A stretch of DNA of 64,000 nucleotides from Paraburkholderia sp. BCC1884 (GTDB taxonomy: Bacteria > Pseudomonadota > Gammaproteobacteria > Burkholderiales > Burkholderiaceae): contig NZ_CAAJGL010000068.1 of assembly GCF_900996225.1 (NCBI RefSeq), forward strand, positions 806,001 to 870,000, given 5' to 3'. The stretch's first letter is position 1. Each line of letters opens with the position of its first letter. Position numbers and translations under genes: made by a program. Shown piece after piece: positions 56,729 to 64,000 of this stretch. Below the pieces are notes generated by a model that was given only the letters and a program-made list of their open reading frames with translations, was not told the DNA's origin and did not search any database.

Positions 56729-58978
56729 ATGTCCAGATATCGTATCGATCTCGCCGTATTTCTCGCCGGTCTGGCCGCTGTGTGCTGGATCGCCGCCGGC
56801 TATGCCGGCTCGAACCCGCTGGCGTTCTGCGTCACCTTGCTGATTGGCGTCTGCTATCTCGCGGGCGCGCTCGAGTTGCGCCGCTATAGCCAGGCGAGCG
56901 CCACGCTGACGCGGGCGGTCGTGGCCTCGTCCGGGCCGCCGTCGAGTCTCGCCGCCTGGCTCGAGCCTTTGCATCCCAGCTTGCGCCATGCGGCGCGACT
57001 GCGTGTGGAAGGCGAGCGCGTCGCGTTGCCGGGACCGGCGCTCACGCCCTATCTGGTCGGCTTGCTGGTGCTGCTGGGTATGCTGGGCACGCTGCTCGGC
57101 ATGGTGGTGACGCTGCGCGGCACGGGTATGGCGCTGGAAAGTGCGACCGATCTGCAGGCGATCCGCGCATCGCTGGCCGCGCCGGTGAAGGGCCTGGGCT
57201 TCGCGTTCGGCACCTCGATTGCGGGCGTGGCCAGCTCCGCCATGCTTGGGCTGTTGTCCGCGCTGTGCCGTCGGGAGCGTCTCGAAGCGGCGCAAGCGCT
57301 CGACGTGCAGATCGCCACGAACCTGCGCGTCTACTCGCAGAGCCATCAACGCGAGGAGAGCTTCAGACTCCTGCAGCGACAAGCCGAAGTGATGCCCACG
57401 CTGGTCGATCGTCTGCAATCGATGATGGCCGCTATCGAACAACACAGTCTGTCGCTGAACGAACGGCAGATCGCCAGCCAGAATGCGTTCCACGGTAAAG
57501 CCGAAGCGGCTTACGTGCGTCTCGCGACGTCCGTCGAGCAATCGTTGAAGGAGAGCGTCGCCGATAGCACTCGCGCTGCCGGGGCTGCGTTGCAGCCGGT
57601 CGTGGCCGCGACCATGGCGGGTCTCGCGCGTGAGTCGGCCGCCCTGCACGAGAGCGTTGCGCAAGCCGTGCAAAAACAATTGGAGGGGCTGTCGAGCGGT
57701 TTCGCGGCGACTTCGACGAACGTTGCCGATGTCTGGAACCAGGCTCTGGCCGATCACCAGCGTTCGCGCGAGGAATTGGCACAGCAATCGGCTGCGTTGC
57801 ACGAGAGCGTTGCGCAGGCCGTGCAGAAGCAACTGGACGCATTGTCGAGCGGTTTCGAGTCGACCTCGGCCGACGTCGCCGGCGTCTGGAGCAAAGCACT
57901 GGCCGAGCACCAGCAATCGAGCGAGGAGCTGGCGCAGCAACTGCGCGTCTCGCTGGAGCGCTTTACCGGGAGCTTCGAACAGCGCTCGGCCGGCTTGCTG
58001 GAAAGCGTTTCCGCGCGCCTCGAAGCGACGGCGGGGAAGGTCTCCACCGCATGGAGCGAGGCGTTGGTTCGCCAGGAACACATCGGTGAAAAACTCGCGG
58101 ATCACAATCAGCAGGCACTGACCGCCGCCGCGGCCGTCTTCGAGCAGCATTCGGCGTCGTTGCTGCGTGCCGTGGGACAGTCGCATGCGGACTTGCAGAC
58201 GGAACTGGCAGCACGCGACGAACAACGCCTCGCAGCCTGGACCGACTCGCTCGGTTCGATGTCCACCAACCTGAACGAAGCGTGGCAACAGGCGGGCGAG
58301 CGCAGCGCAGATCGTCAACAGCAAATCTGCGACACCCTCGCACAGACCGCGAGCGATATCTCGGCCCAAACGCAGGCACACGCCGCCGGCACGATCGCCG
58401 AAATTGGCCGGCTCGTGGAAGCGGCTTCGGAAGCGCCCAAGGCCGCAGCCGAGATCATCGCCGAATTGCGGCAGAAACTCTCCGACAGCATGGTCCACGA
58501 CACAGCCATGCTGCAGGAACGCACCCGCCTGCTCGAAACGCTGGAGACCTTGCTCGATGCGGTGAATCACGCATCGACCGAACAGCGCAGCGCCGTCGAC
58601 GCACTGGTTGCGACCTCGGCCGATCTGCTGGAGCGCGTCGGCACGCGTTTCACCGACAGGATCGAGGCCGAAACCGGCAAACTGGACAGCGTCGCGGCGC
58701 AGGTCACCGGCAGCGCGGTCGAAGTGGCGAGCCTCGGCGAAGCGTTCGGCGCGGCCGTGCAACTGTTCGGCGAGTCGAACGAGAAACTCGTGGCTCATCT
58801 GGAACGTATCGAAGCCGCGCTCGACAAGTCGGTCACGCGCAGTGACGAGCAGCTTGCCTACTACGTGGCGCAAGCGCGCGAAGTGATCGACCTGAGCGTG
58901 ATGTCGCAGAAGCAGATCCTCGAGGAACTGCAACGGGTTGCCGGTCAGCGCGCGTCGGCTGGAGCCGAAGCGGCATGA
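56729..58978 (+). CDS. DUF802 protein: MotA/TolQ-like channel with a long coiled-coil tail
   Basis: 749 residues from ATG 56729 (the longer open frame upstream overlaps the DUF3348 gene). Four TM helices lie at about 7-25, 31-48, 105-128 and 156-179. TM3 (LVGLLVLLGMLGTLLGMVVT) and TM4 (GLGFAFGTSIAGVASSAMLG) read like the MotA/TolQ/ExbB proton-channel module, including a Thr at 162 in the TM4 position where TolQ/ExbB carry a conserved Thr. Residues ~180-749 are Ala/Gln/Glu-rich predicted coiled coil with DUF802 repeats; two tandem 51-residue units lie at 305-406. This is the layout of ZorA (motor module plus long cytoplasmic tail). It overlaps the OmpA-domain gene by ATGA. Assignment as a channel is by motif reading, not by a profile search. 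Confidence 0.87.
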   Translation: MSRYRIDLAVFLAGLAAVCWIAAGYAGSNPLAFCVTLLIGVCYLAGALELRRYSQASATLTRAVVASSGPPSSLAAWLEPLHPSLRHAARLRVEGERVALPGPALTPYLVGLLVLLGMLGTLLGMVVTLRGTGMALESATDLQAIRASLAAPVKGLGFAFGTSIAGVASSAMLGLLSALCRRERLEAAQALDVQIATNLRVYSQSHQREESFRLLQRQAEVMPTLVDRLQSMMAAIEQHSLSLNERQIASQNAFHGKAEAAYVRLATSVEQSLKESVADSTRAAGAALQPVVAATMAGLARESAALHESVAQAVQKQLEGLSSGFAATSTNVADVWNQALADHQRSREELAQQSAALHESVAQAVQKQLDALSSGFESTSADVAGVWSKALAEHQQSSEELAQQLRVSLERFTGSFEQRSAGLLESVSARLEATAGKVSTAWSEALVRQEHIGEKLADHNQQALTAAAAVFEQHSASLLRAVGQSHADLQTELAARDEQRLAAWTDSLGSMSTNLNEAWQQAGERSADRQQQICDTLAQTASDISAQTQAHAAGTIAEIGRLVEAASEAPKAAAEIIAELRQKLSDSMVHDTAMLQERTRLLETLETLLDAVNHASTEQRSAVDALVATSADLLERVGTRFTDRIEAETGKLDSVAAQVTGSAVEVASLGEAFGAAVQLFGESNEKLVAHLERIEAALDKSVTRSDEQLAYYVAQAREVIDLSVMSQKQILEELQRVAGQRASAGAEAA
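57641..57946 (+). repeat. Tandem 153-bp repeat in the coiled-coil tail gene
   Basis: Two units offset by exactly 153 bases encode residues 305-355 and 356-406. Both start ALHESVAQAVQKQL and share LSSGF and HQ-type heptads; DNA identity over the first 40 bases is high, with mostly synonymous changes. Indicates internal duplication of one 51-residue coil segment. Confidence 0.8.
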
Positions 58979-59622
58979 GCGAGGACATCGACGGCGGCAT
59001 CGAGACGAGTGCGCCGATCTGGGCCGTGTTCGGCGATCTGATGTCCGTGCTGCTGGGTGCGTTCGTGCTGATTCTAGTGGGCGTCATCGGCGTCCAGCTG
59101 GAACTGTCGAGCAAGCTGGAGCACGAGGTCAAGCAGCGGCAGATAGAAACGCAGCGCCGCAAGACCCTGGAGCAGGCGCTCGCGGGACCGCTGGCGGCGG
59201 GGCGCGTCACTCTGGTCAACGGACGCATTGGCATTAGCGGCAACGTCCTGTTCGCGCTGAACTCCGACCAGTTGCAGCCGCAGGGTCTGGATCTGCTGAA
59301 GAGCCTTGCCGGGCCGCTCGCCGCCTATCTGCGCGCCAACGACGAAATTTTGATGGTGAGCGGCTTTACCGATGACCAGCGTTTGCGCGAAGGTAACCGG
59401 CGGTTTGCCGATAACTGGGAGCTCTCGGCTCAACGCGCATTGACGGTGACGCGCGCGTTGATCGATCAGGGCGTGCCTGCGCAGTCGATATTCGCGGCCG
59501 CGTTCGGCTCCGGCCAGCCGGTCAGCGCCAATAGCGACGAACAGGGGCGGGCGAAAAACCGGCGTGTGGAAATTGCGCCGGTGCCGAGGCCTTCGAGCGC
59601 AACGGTGAAATCTCGTGAGTAG
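58975..59622 (+). CDS. Single-TM OmpA-domain protein (MotB/ZorB-like)
   Basis: 215 residues. A short cytoplasmic N-terminus is followed by one TM helix (~14-37, WAVFGDLMSVLLGAFVLILV). Asp21 in GDLMS lies where MotB has its proton-accepting Asp (ADFMT) and ZorB its equivalent. After a charged linker, residues ~78-205 form an OmpA/MotB peptidoglycan-binding domain (ILMVSGFTDDQRLREGNRRF, NWELSAQRALTVTRALIDQG, GRAKNRRVEI). No cleavable signal or lipobox, so an inner-membrane stator-type topology fits better than an outer-membrane OmpA lipoprotein. ATG overlaps the DUF802 stop. Confidence 0.9.
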   Translation: MSEDIDGGIETSAPIWAVFGDLMSVLLGAFVLILVGVIGVQLELSSKLEHEVKQRQIETQRRKTLEQALAGPLAAGRVTLVNGRIGISGNVLFALNSDQLQPQGLDLLKSLAGPLAAYLRANDEILMVSGFTDDQRLREGNRRFADNWELSAQRALTVTRALIDQGVPAQSIFAAAFGSGQPVSANSDEQGRAKNRRVEIAPVPRPSSATVKSRE

Positions 59623-60202
59623 CGACGCCCGCACTACGCTCGACGCCTGGCGCGCGCGTGGCGTCGATCGCGTGAACCCTGTGCGCTTCCATTTTATCGA
59701 CGCGCTCGAACGGCGCACGGCGAGTCATAGCGGTGAAGCGCGACGGCTGCTCGACGAGCGTTTGTCCGGGTTGATCGAAGGCTACGCAATTGAAATCGCA
59801 CGCGCCGTGTCTGCTGCTGGTGCTGCGGTTGACGATGCCGTTCCTGCGCCACTCGCCGAACTGATCGACCACACCAGCGATCGACGCGCAGCCGCTTCTT
59901 ATCCGGAACTGCCGGCGCTCGACTACTTCAGGGACGTCTGGTCGAAAGTTCGCACCGAGAAGCAATTGCGACAGTCGCTGCAACCGGCGCCGGGCAATGC
60001 CGGCCCACTCAATTCGAGCAGCCTCGTGCATCGCTCGCTTTCATTGATGCGGGAATTGTCGCCGGGCTACCTGACGCAGTTTCTGTCGTACGTCGACACG
60101 CTGGCGTGGATGGAGCAGTTGAACGGCGGCGCGCAGACCAGCAAGGAAGCATCGCGCGCTGCGAACGTCGGCAAGAGCGGGCGCGGCAGCAAAGCTCGCT
60201 GA
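59615..60202 (+). CDS. DUF2894 protein, last gene of the motor-like cluster
   Basis: 195 residues, soluble. It starts TLDAWRARGVDRVNPVRFHF and contains ALERRTASHSGEARRLLDER and LVHRSLSLMRELSPGYLTQF, typical of DUF2894. The C-terminus is basic (GKSGRGSKAR). It starts at GTG 59615, inside the last codons of the OmpA-domain gene, so all four genes form one coupled operon. Function unknown. Confidence 0.85.
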   Translation: MSSDARTTLDAWRARGVDRVNPVRFHFIDALERRTASHSGEARRLLDERLSGLIEGYAIEIARAVSAAGAAVDDAVPAPLAELIDHTSDRRAAASYPELPALDYFRDVWSKVRTEKQLRQSLQPAPGNAGPLNSSSLVHRSLSLMRELSPGYLTQFLSYVDTLAWMEQLNGGAQTSKEASRAANVGKSGRGSKAR

Positions 60203-60242
60203 CCGGGCTCGCGAGGCAGGCCCGTTAGCGCCCGGCACGCCT

Positions 60243-60368
60243 TCAGTCGAAGTCGAATACAGCGAAAATCGAGCGTTTCTTGTAACCGCGATAGCCCGAT
60301 CGGTGCTCGCCATGAGCGCGGTGCTCGGTCATGAGCAAGTCGGTCGTGGTGCAAGCGGGGCATTTCAA
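60243..60368 (-). CDS. Mini zinc-ribbon (zf-TFIIB-like) protein, internally shortened
   Basis: 41 residues from TTG 60368, with CAGGAG nine bases upstream. The N-terminus MKCPACTTTDLLMTE matches the first half of Burkholderiaceae zf-TFIIB proteins. The C-terminus GYKKRSIFAVFDFD matches their tail. The usual second CPxCRGVWLDRGEL half and linker are absent, leaving only one CxxC pair. It is either a decayed gene or a miniature paralogue that dimerises to bind zinc. It lies 36 bases downstream of... the terC start-distal end on the opposite side: it follows terC closely on the same strand order, reading leftward after terC stop at 60405. Confidence 0.62.
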   Translation of the reverse strand: MKCPACTTTDLLMTEHRAHGEHRSGYRGYKKRSIFAVFDFD

Positions 60369-60404
60369 GGTCTCGCTCCTGAAAAATAGAAAAACATCGA
60401 ACCT

Positions 60405-61169
60405 TCACTCCGGCGATCGACGCGGGCTACGAGCCACGCGCCTTGTTTTCGCCCGACGCGCCAGCATGTTCATCGCCTCGACGAACGCGGAGAACGCCAT
60501 TGCCGCGTAGATATAAGCCTTCGGCACATGCGAGCCGAAACCTTCGGCGATCAGCGTCATGCCGATCACGAGCAGGAAGCTGAGCGCCAGCATCACGACG
60601 GTCGGATTGCGCTCGATGAAAAGCGACAGCGGGCGAGCCGCGAACAACATCACCATGACTGCGGCGATCACCGCGACGAACATGATCGGCATATGCTCGG
60701 TCATGCCGACCGCGGTGATGATGCTGTCGACCGAAAACACCATATCGAGCACGAGGATCTGGCCGATTGCGGCCGCCACCGTCAACTGCGCGGTCGAGCG
60801 GGCCTTGTCGTCTGCATCGTTTGCATGCGTCACGTGATGACGAATCTCGCTCGTTGCCTTCCACACGAGGAACAGGCCGCCGCCCAGCAGGATCAGATCG
60901 CGCCACGAAAACGCATGGCCGAACAGCGAAATGGCGGGCGCCGTGAGTTGCGCGATCCACGCGACCGTGCCGAGCAACGCGAGCCGCAGTACGAGCGCGA
61001 GCATGATGCCGATGCGTTGCGTGCGCGCACGCTGCGCTTCCGGCAGTTTGTTGCTGACGATCGAGATGAAGATCAGGTTGTCGATGCCGAGCACGATCTC
61101 CATCACGACCAGCGTGAGGAGGGCTGCCCAGGCAGCCGGGTCGGAGAAAAGTACGAGTAGGGAGTCCAT
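60405..61169 (-). CDS. TerC-family membrane protein
   Basis: 254 residues, about seven TM helices. The family motifs are present: [16 protein letters not shown] in TM1 (acidic residues in the membrane) and [17 protein letters not shown] in the middle, followed by [20 protein letters not shown]. TerC/Alx proteins export metal ions such as manganese or calcium, or support membrane-protein metalation; tellurite resistance is a historical name. Divergent from the NhaR-like regulator. The mini zinc-ribbon gene follows on the same strand 37 bases later. Confidence 0.93.
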   Translation of the reverse strand: MDSLLVLFSDPAAWAALLTLVVMEIVLGIDNLIFISIVSNKLPEAQRARTQRIGIMLALVLRLALLGTVAWIAQLTAPAISLFGHAFSWRDLILLGGGLFLVWKATSEIRHHVTHANDADDKARSTAQLTVAAAIGQILVLDMVFSVDSIITAVGMTEHMPIMFVAVIAAVMVMLFAARPLSLFIERNPTVVMLALSFLLVIGMTLIAEGFGSHVPKAYIYAAMAFSAFVEAMNMLARRAKTRRVARSPRRSPE

Positions 61170-61255
61170 GGGATTCTTCGGCGATGAATGCGTTCAATGT
61201 CGCGAGAGGTTCATGATCGGCCACTTTCTGGTTCGGATAAATCAGTGATAACCTG

Positions 61256-61269
61256 ATCGATATATCGAT
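61256..61269. promoter_or_regulatory. Perfect 14-bp palindrome between terC and nhaR-like genes
   Basis: ATCGATATATCGAT, a perfect dyad in the 120-base divergent region, 21 bases before the NhaR-like start. Good candidate autoregulatory operator, and also in position to affect the terC promoter. Confidence 0.5.
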
Positions 61270-61289
61270 TTTTTCGAAGTGTGGCCGCC

Positions 61290-62171
61290 ATGCTCAACTA
61301 CCGTCATCTGTACTATTTCTGGATTGTCGTGAAAGAGGGTGGCTTCGCACGCGCGGCCGAGCGGCTCGACATGGCGGTTCAGACCATCAGCGCGCAGGTG
61401 CGCGAGCTGGAGAAGTCGATCGGGCGCCAGTTGCTTAAACCCGCGGGCCGCGGCGTCACGATGACCGAAGCGGGCGAGACGGCGTTTCATCGCGCGGAGC
61501 AGATTTTTCAGATCGGCGAGGCGTTGCTCGACGAAATGCGCGAGGCCGGCGGCGAAGGCGTCGCGCGGCTCGCCGTGGGGTTGTCGGACGGCATTTCCAA
61601 GCTTGCCGCTCATGCGTTGCTGGCGCCGGTGCTCGGTACGCCGTCGCTGCGGCTGCTGTGCCATGAGGGCGAACACGCGGAACTGATGTCGGAGCTCGCG
61701 CTGCATCGGCTCGATCTCGTGCTCGCGTGTCAGCCTGCGCCTCACAACACGGATTTGCGTGTCGTGAGCCAGCGTCTCGTTGGCTCGCCGGTCGATTGGT
61801 ATGGACCCGCCGAACTGGTTCGCAAAGCGGGCCGTGGCGGCTTTCCGCACTGTCTGGCCGAACTGCCGGTGCTGTTGCCCACGCGGCACAGCGCGCTGCG
61901 CGCGCGGCTCGACCGATGGTTCGAAACCGAGGGTATCCGGCCACGAATCGTCGGCGAGTTCGAAGACAGCGCGTTGATGGCGGTGTTTGCCGCGCGCGGT
62001 CTGGGCGTGTTTCCGTTGGCTGAACTCGGCGCGGAGGACCTCTCGTTGCTGCGCGGTCTGCGCTGGCTCGGCCGCGCGGAAGGCGTGATCGAAGAGGTCC
62101 ACGCGATCCGCTCGCGGCGTGGCCAGCATCACGTGCTCGCGTCTCAGGTGATCGCCGCCGCGCGAACCTGA
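61290..62171 (+). CDS. nhaR: NhaR-type LysR regulator
   Basis: 293 residues from ATG 61290, giving the diagnostic start MLNYRHLYYFWIVVKEGGFA shared with NhaR; a GTG three codons earlier is possible. The HTH continues AERLDMAVQTISAQVRELEK. C-terminal effector domain ends near GQHHVLASQVI. NhaR activates Na+/H+ antiporter and stress genes in enterobacteria; here no nhaA is adjacent and the divergent gene is terC-like, so an ionic or metal signal is likely. Its 3' end overlaps the convergent TerB-like gene by 28 bases. Confidence 0.88.
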   Translation: MLNYRHLYYFWIVVKEGGFARAAERLDMAVQTISAQVRELEKSIGRQLLKPAGRGVTMTEAGETAFHRAEQIFQIGEALLDEMREAGGEGVARLAVGLSDGISKLAAHALLAPVLGTPSLRLLCHEGEHAELMSELALHRLDLVLACQPAPHNTDLRVVSQRLVGSPVDWYGPAELVRKAGRGGFPHCLAELPVLLPTRHSALRARLDRWFETEGIRPRIVGEFEDSALMAVFAARGLGVFPLAELGAEDLSLLRGLRWLGRAEGVIEEVHAIRSRRGQHHVLASQVIAAART

Positions 62172-62605
62172 GCGCGCGCTGGGCCTTGGTCGCCGCCGCG
62201 AGAGTCGACGAGGCGCTCGGGTGCGACGCCCCATGCCTTCAATATGGCAGCGAGCAAGGCGATTTCGCCGTCCGCCAAGTGGTTGTCCGCGATCACGACG
62301 GCCGCGCACAGGCGCATGACCTTGCGACGCAAGGCGGGGTCGTCGATCTCGTCGATCAGCGTGGCGAGCATGGCGGTGTCGAGTTGGCCAGAGGAAGGCG
62401 AGAGCGAAGTGTGACCGACCGAGTGGTCCTCGCACAGGTTCTGCACGATCTGCGCAAATTGTTCTGGGGCAAGGCCGAGTTGGCCGGCAATGTCGAGCTT
62501 CTCCAGCGCACGCTCCTCCGAGCTGCAGACGTGGCCATCGGAAGTCAAGGCCAAGGCGACGATACGGGCTGCGGCTTGCGGGCTGTTACGCGGATAGGTT
62601 CTCAT
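62144..62605 (-). CDS. TerB-like protein
   Basis: 153 residues, helical, acidic. The stretches DGHVCSSEERALEKLDIAGQ and LRRKVMRLCAAVVIADNHLA, with DGEIALLAAILKAWGVAPER, match the TerB/DjlA-N helical domain pattern of two acidic metal-site-like repeats. TerB-like domains are linked to metal stress and TerC-associated membrane complexes. TerC is encoded 1 kb away on the same strand but is separated by the nhaR-like gene. The last ~25 residues overlap the nhaR-like 3' end on the other strand. Confidence 0.82.
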   Translation of the reverse strand: MRTYPRNSPQAAARIVALALTSDGHVCSSEERALEKLDIAGQLGLAPEQFAQIVQNLCEDHSVGHTSLSPSSGQLDTAMLATLIDEIDDPALRRKVMRLCAAVVIADNHLADGEIALLAAILKAWGVAPERLVDSRGGDQGPARAQVRAAAIT

Positions 62606-62667
62606 GATCGGGTGTCCTTGGCGGAGCGCGTCCGCGGTAATGAAGTGACCCCAGTCTGAGTCAGTCT

Positions 62668-62890
62668 ATGAATCGGATAAATCTGCCTTTTATGGAACGA
62701 AGGTTCGGAAAAGACGAAGTATGGAGTGTGCCCAGCGCAAGCGCGCATCCGCTGACATTCAAACGCCTGACCTTCGAGGGCGAATGGATCAACAAAACGA
62801 CGCCTGAAGACGCGGGCCCGTTTGTCGATACGTATATCAACCGTCGTAACAACGGCGTGATCGGCGAGGTCACGACGTCCGTCGTGCCGC
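62668..62890 (+). pseudogene. Possible gene remnant with native codon use
   Basis: An open frame begins at ATG 62668 and for about 70 codons shows the local codon style (segments AHPLTFKRLTFEGEW and PFVDTYINRRNNGVIGEV look like ordinary protein). It then runs into sequence better explained by the exported protein on the minus strand, finally stopping at 63078. No ribosome site. I read it as either a small gene or a truncated remnant; no family is recognised. Confidence 0.35.
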
Positions 62891-62894
62891 CGCC

Positions 62895-63338
62895 TCAATG
62901 CGTGCAGACCACTGCGGTCAGCAGCAACGGAATGATCATGTGGACGGTGGCGGTGCTGCCGGCCGCCTTAACGCGCGATTCGACGGCCTCGCTCGGCGCG
63001 GACAGCACGGCGCCATACAGCGGGCTGGCAAGCGCCGTGCCGCGGCCTTTTTTGAACATGCCGTCGTCCGGTTCGTAGCCGAGTACTGCGTAGACCCGGA
63101 AGCCGAATGCGGTCATGTCGCTGCCATGCACGGGGCGATATGCGTTCACGGAATTCGAGTCGACCCGCATGGGATCCGGCTCGATGTATTTGTCATCGAT
63201 CAACTGGCCAATGAACGCGTGCGGATGCGCCTGGCAGTCGAATTGCGCATCGAGCGAGTAGGCGTGCGACGTGAGGGGGCAGAAGCCCGCGCCGGCAGTG
63301 ACGAGTAGAGCGAGTTTGCTTAGAGGATGGCTTGCCAT
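62895..63338 (-). CDS. Exported protein of unknown function
   Basis: 147 residues with a Sec signal (LSKLALLVTAGAGFCPLTSH, cleavage after SHA). The mature part has FDCQAHPHAFIGQLIDDKYI, VDSNSVNAYRPVHGSDMTAF and a Gly/Lys stretch FKKGRGTALASPLYG, and ends VVCTH. Three cysteines in the mature chain region. ATG 63338 has AGG nearby. No family recognised. Next to an incomplete PAP2 gene on the same strand, 112 bases away. Confidence 0.75.
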   Translation of the reverse strand: MASHPLSKLALLVTAGAGFCPLTSHAYSLDAQFDCQAHPHAFIGQLIDDKYIEPDPMRVDSNSVNAYRPVHGSDMTAFGFRVYAVLGYEPDDGMFKKGRGTALASPLYGAVLSAPSEAVESRVKAAGSTATVHMIIPLLLTAVVCTH

Positions 63339-63450
63339 GTCTACCTGCCTGAACCGCGGCGCGTCGGCCCGCTGGCGACGCTCTAGTTGTTAGTCTCGCA
63401 GATTTTTGCACAGGGCGTATGCGTGCCAGCGAACTCTTGCGACGGCGGCC

Positions 63451-64000
63451 TTATCCAGTCGCGCCGGTGAGACCGGCGTGCGGGCGGGCGGCACCTTGAC
63501 GGTGCGCGCGCTTCACGCACCAGATGGTCAGCGTTGCGAGGGCGAGGCCGGCGATCACGTCGGCCAGATAGTGACCGCCCTGGGTCGGCGTCGAGGCGAT
63601 CATCGTCGTGTTGAGTACGACAGCGCACCAGAAAAGCAGCGGTGTGCGCCGTAGTGCGTAAGTGAAGAGAACCGCGAGCACGGTATGGAAGGACGGGATC
63701 GATACCAAACCCTGAACGCTCGCCAGGTCGAAGGTGCGTTGCGTGCCATCGCGCAGTGTCGCGAAGTCCGATACGGTTGCAAGAAGATTGGGGTCGGCCA
63801 CGTTGAAATGCACGAACGCCGCTGTCGCGGGGAAGGGCGTCGAAAGTACGAGCACGAGAAGAGCGGACACCATTACCAGAAAGACAAAGTCCGACAATTC
63901 ATCGTTCTGGCCCGACAGCCCGAGCACGAATGGAATGATCGGAAGTTGCCAGCGTCCGCTTTCATACGCGAGTTGGAGAATGCGGTGGACGTGAGGGTGC
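63451..64000 (-). CDS. PAP2-family membrane phosphatase, C-terminal part
   Basis: The frame is open to the window edge, so the start is missing; 182 residues are visible. PAP2 active-site motifs are SIPSFHTVLAV (the SGH-type motif with His) and TQGGHYLADVIAG (the distal H-x3-D motif). Four to five TM helices surround them. This arrangement with PSxH and GGHYxxD is typical of PAP2_3/inositolphosphotransferase-like enzymes acting on lipid phosphates. The visible N-terminal part is HPHVHRILQLAYESGRW, as in homologues just before the first core helix. Confidence 0.87.
   Translation of the reverse strand, partial: HPHVHRILQLAYESGRWQLPIIPFVLGLSGQNDELSDFVFLVMVSALLVLVLSTPFPATAAFVHFNVADPNLLATVSDFATLRDGTQRTFDLASVQGLVSIPSFHTVLAVLFTYALRRTPLLFWCAVVLNTTMIASTPTQGGHYLADVIAGLALATLTIWCVKRAHRQGAARPHAGLTGATG

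Noticed and set aside
56456..58933. 825-residue minus-strand open frame opposite the DUF802 gene
   Set aside because: Antisense shadow; composition is dominated by Arg, His, Gln and Leu, and the plus strand has motif and operon support.
58975..59622. OmpA-domain protein as a Pal/OmpA outer-membrane lipoprotein
   Set aside because: No signal peptidase site or lipobox; one uncleaved TM helix with a buried Asp and coupling to a channel gene favour a MotB/ZorB-like role.
61170..61289. Manganese (yybP-ykoY) riboswitch before terC
   Set aside because: The 120-base gap is too short and lacks the conserved GGGGAGUAG-type core; the palindrome explains the only symmetry seen.
62602..62898. 98-residue minus-strand frame between the TerB-like and exported-protein genes
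   Set aside because: Arg/His-rich, no ribosome site; the opposite strand shows the better codon pattern for part of the stretch.

Overview
The window is a gene-dense stretch of a high-GC betaproteobacterial chromosome. Strong third-position GC codon bias, a Burkholderia-type OmpC-like porin, lysine/alanine-tailed HU and H-NS-type proteins, and the DUF3348-DUF802-OmpA-DUF2894 cluster all point to the Burkholderiaceae, most likely Paraburkholderia. I see no rRNA, tRNA, CRISPR array, insertion sequence or prophage. The genus is inferred from protein style, not from a marker gene.

Layout. 1-3494: 3' part of a tripartite drug efflux operon (HlyD adaptor, 14-TM DHA2 pump, NodT-type outer-membrane lipoprotein). 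3570-4757: thiolase. 4925-7569: pyrimidine nucleoside salvage operon (CNT transporter, cytidine deaminase, nucleoside hydrolase). 7794-9096: ketopantoate-reductase-like enzyme and a small membrane protein. 9316-15560 (minus): complete oligopeptide ABC operon oppABCDF behind an XRE-cupin regulator, followed on the plus strand by a POT peptide permease and a MocR-type regulator. 19874-20326: HU protein with a histone-H1-like tail. 20688-25044: four-gene Anbu (proteasome-like) cluster with ATP-grasp, alpha-E and transglutaminase proteins. 25298-33554: porin, BrkB-like membrane protein, YbaK-like deacylase, chemotaxis receptor, degenerate receiver protein, SulP transporter and SYLF lipoprotein. 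33696-38062: FAD oxidase, a 1-kb gene-free AT-richer stretch, then an exported Gly/His/Asp-rich protein with 17 tandem 10-residue repeats. 38265-41569: PdeM nuclease and Lhr-type helicase. 41771-48442: FKBP isomerase, several unrecognised small proteins, an H-NS-type protein with two DNA-binding units and an H1-like tail, and a cardiolipin-synthase-like enzyme. 48454-52463: NarL-type two-component system divergent from a DUF3311-MctP monocarboxylate symporter pair. 52522-55842: DadA-like oxidase coupled to a LysR regulator, divergent from an NmrA-type reductase. 55984-60202: four-gene cluster encoding what I read as a MotA/MotB (ZorA/ZorB)-style ion-driven membrane motor. 60243-64000: mini zinc-ribbon protein, TerC, NhaR-like regulator, TerB-like protein, an exported unknown and a PAP2 phosphatase cut by the window edge.

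The most interesting unit is 55984-60202. The DUF802 protein carries a four-helix MotA/TolQ/ExbB-like channel module followed by about 570 residues of predicted coiled coil. The next, overlapping gene encodes a single-TM OmpA-domain protein with an aspartate where MotB and ZorB have their proton-carrying residue. That is the core architecture of the Zorya motor, but the neighbours are DUF3348 and DUF2894 rather than Zorya effectors. I know of no experimental description of this cluster.
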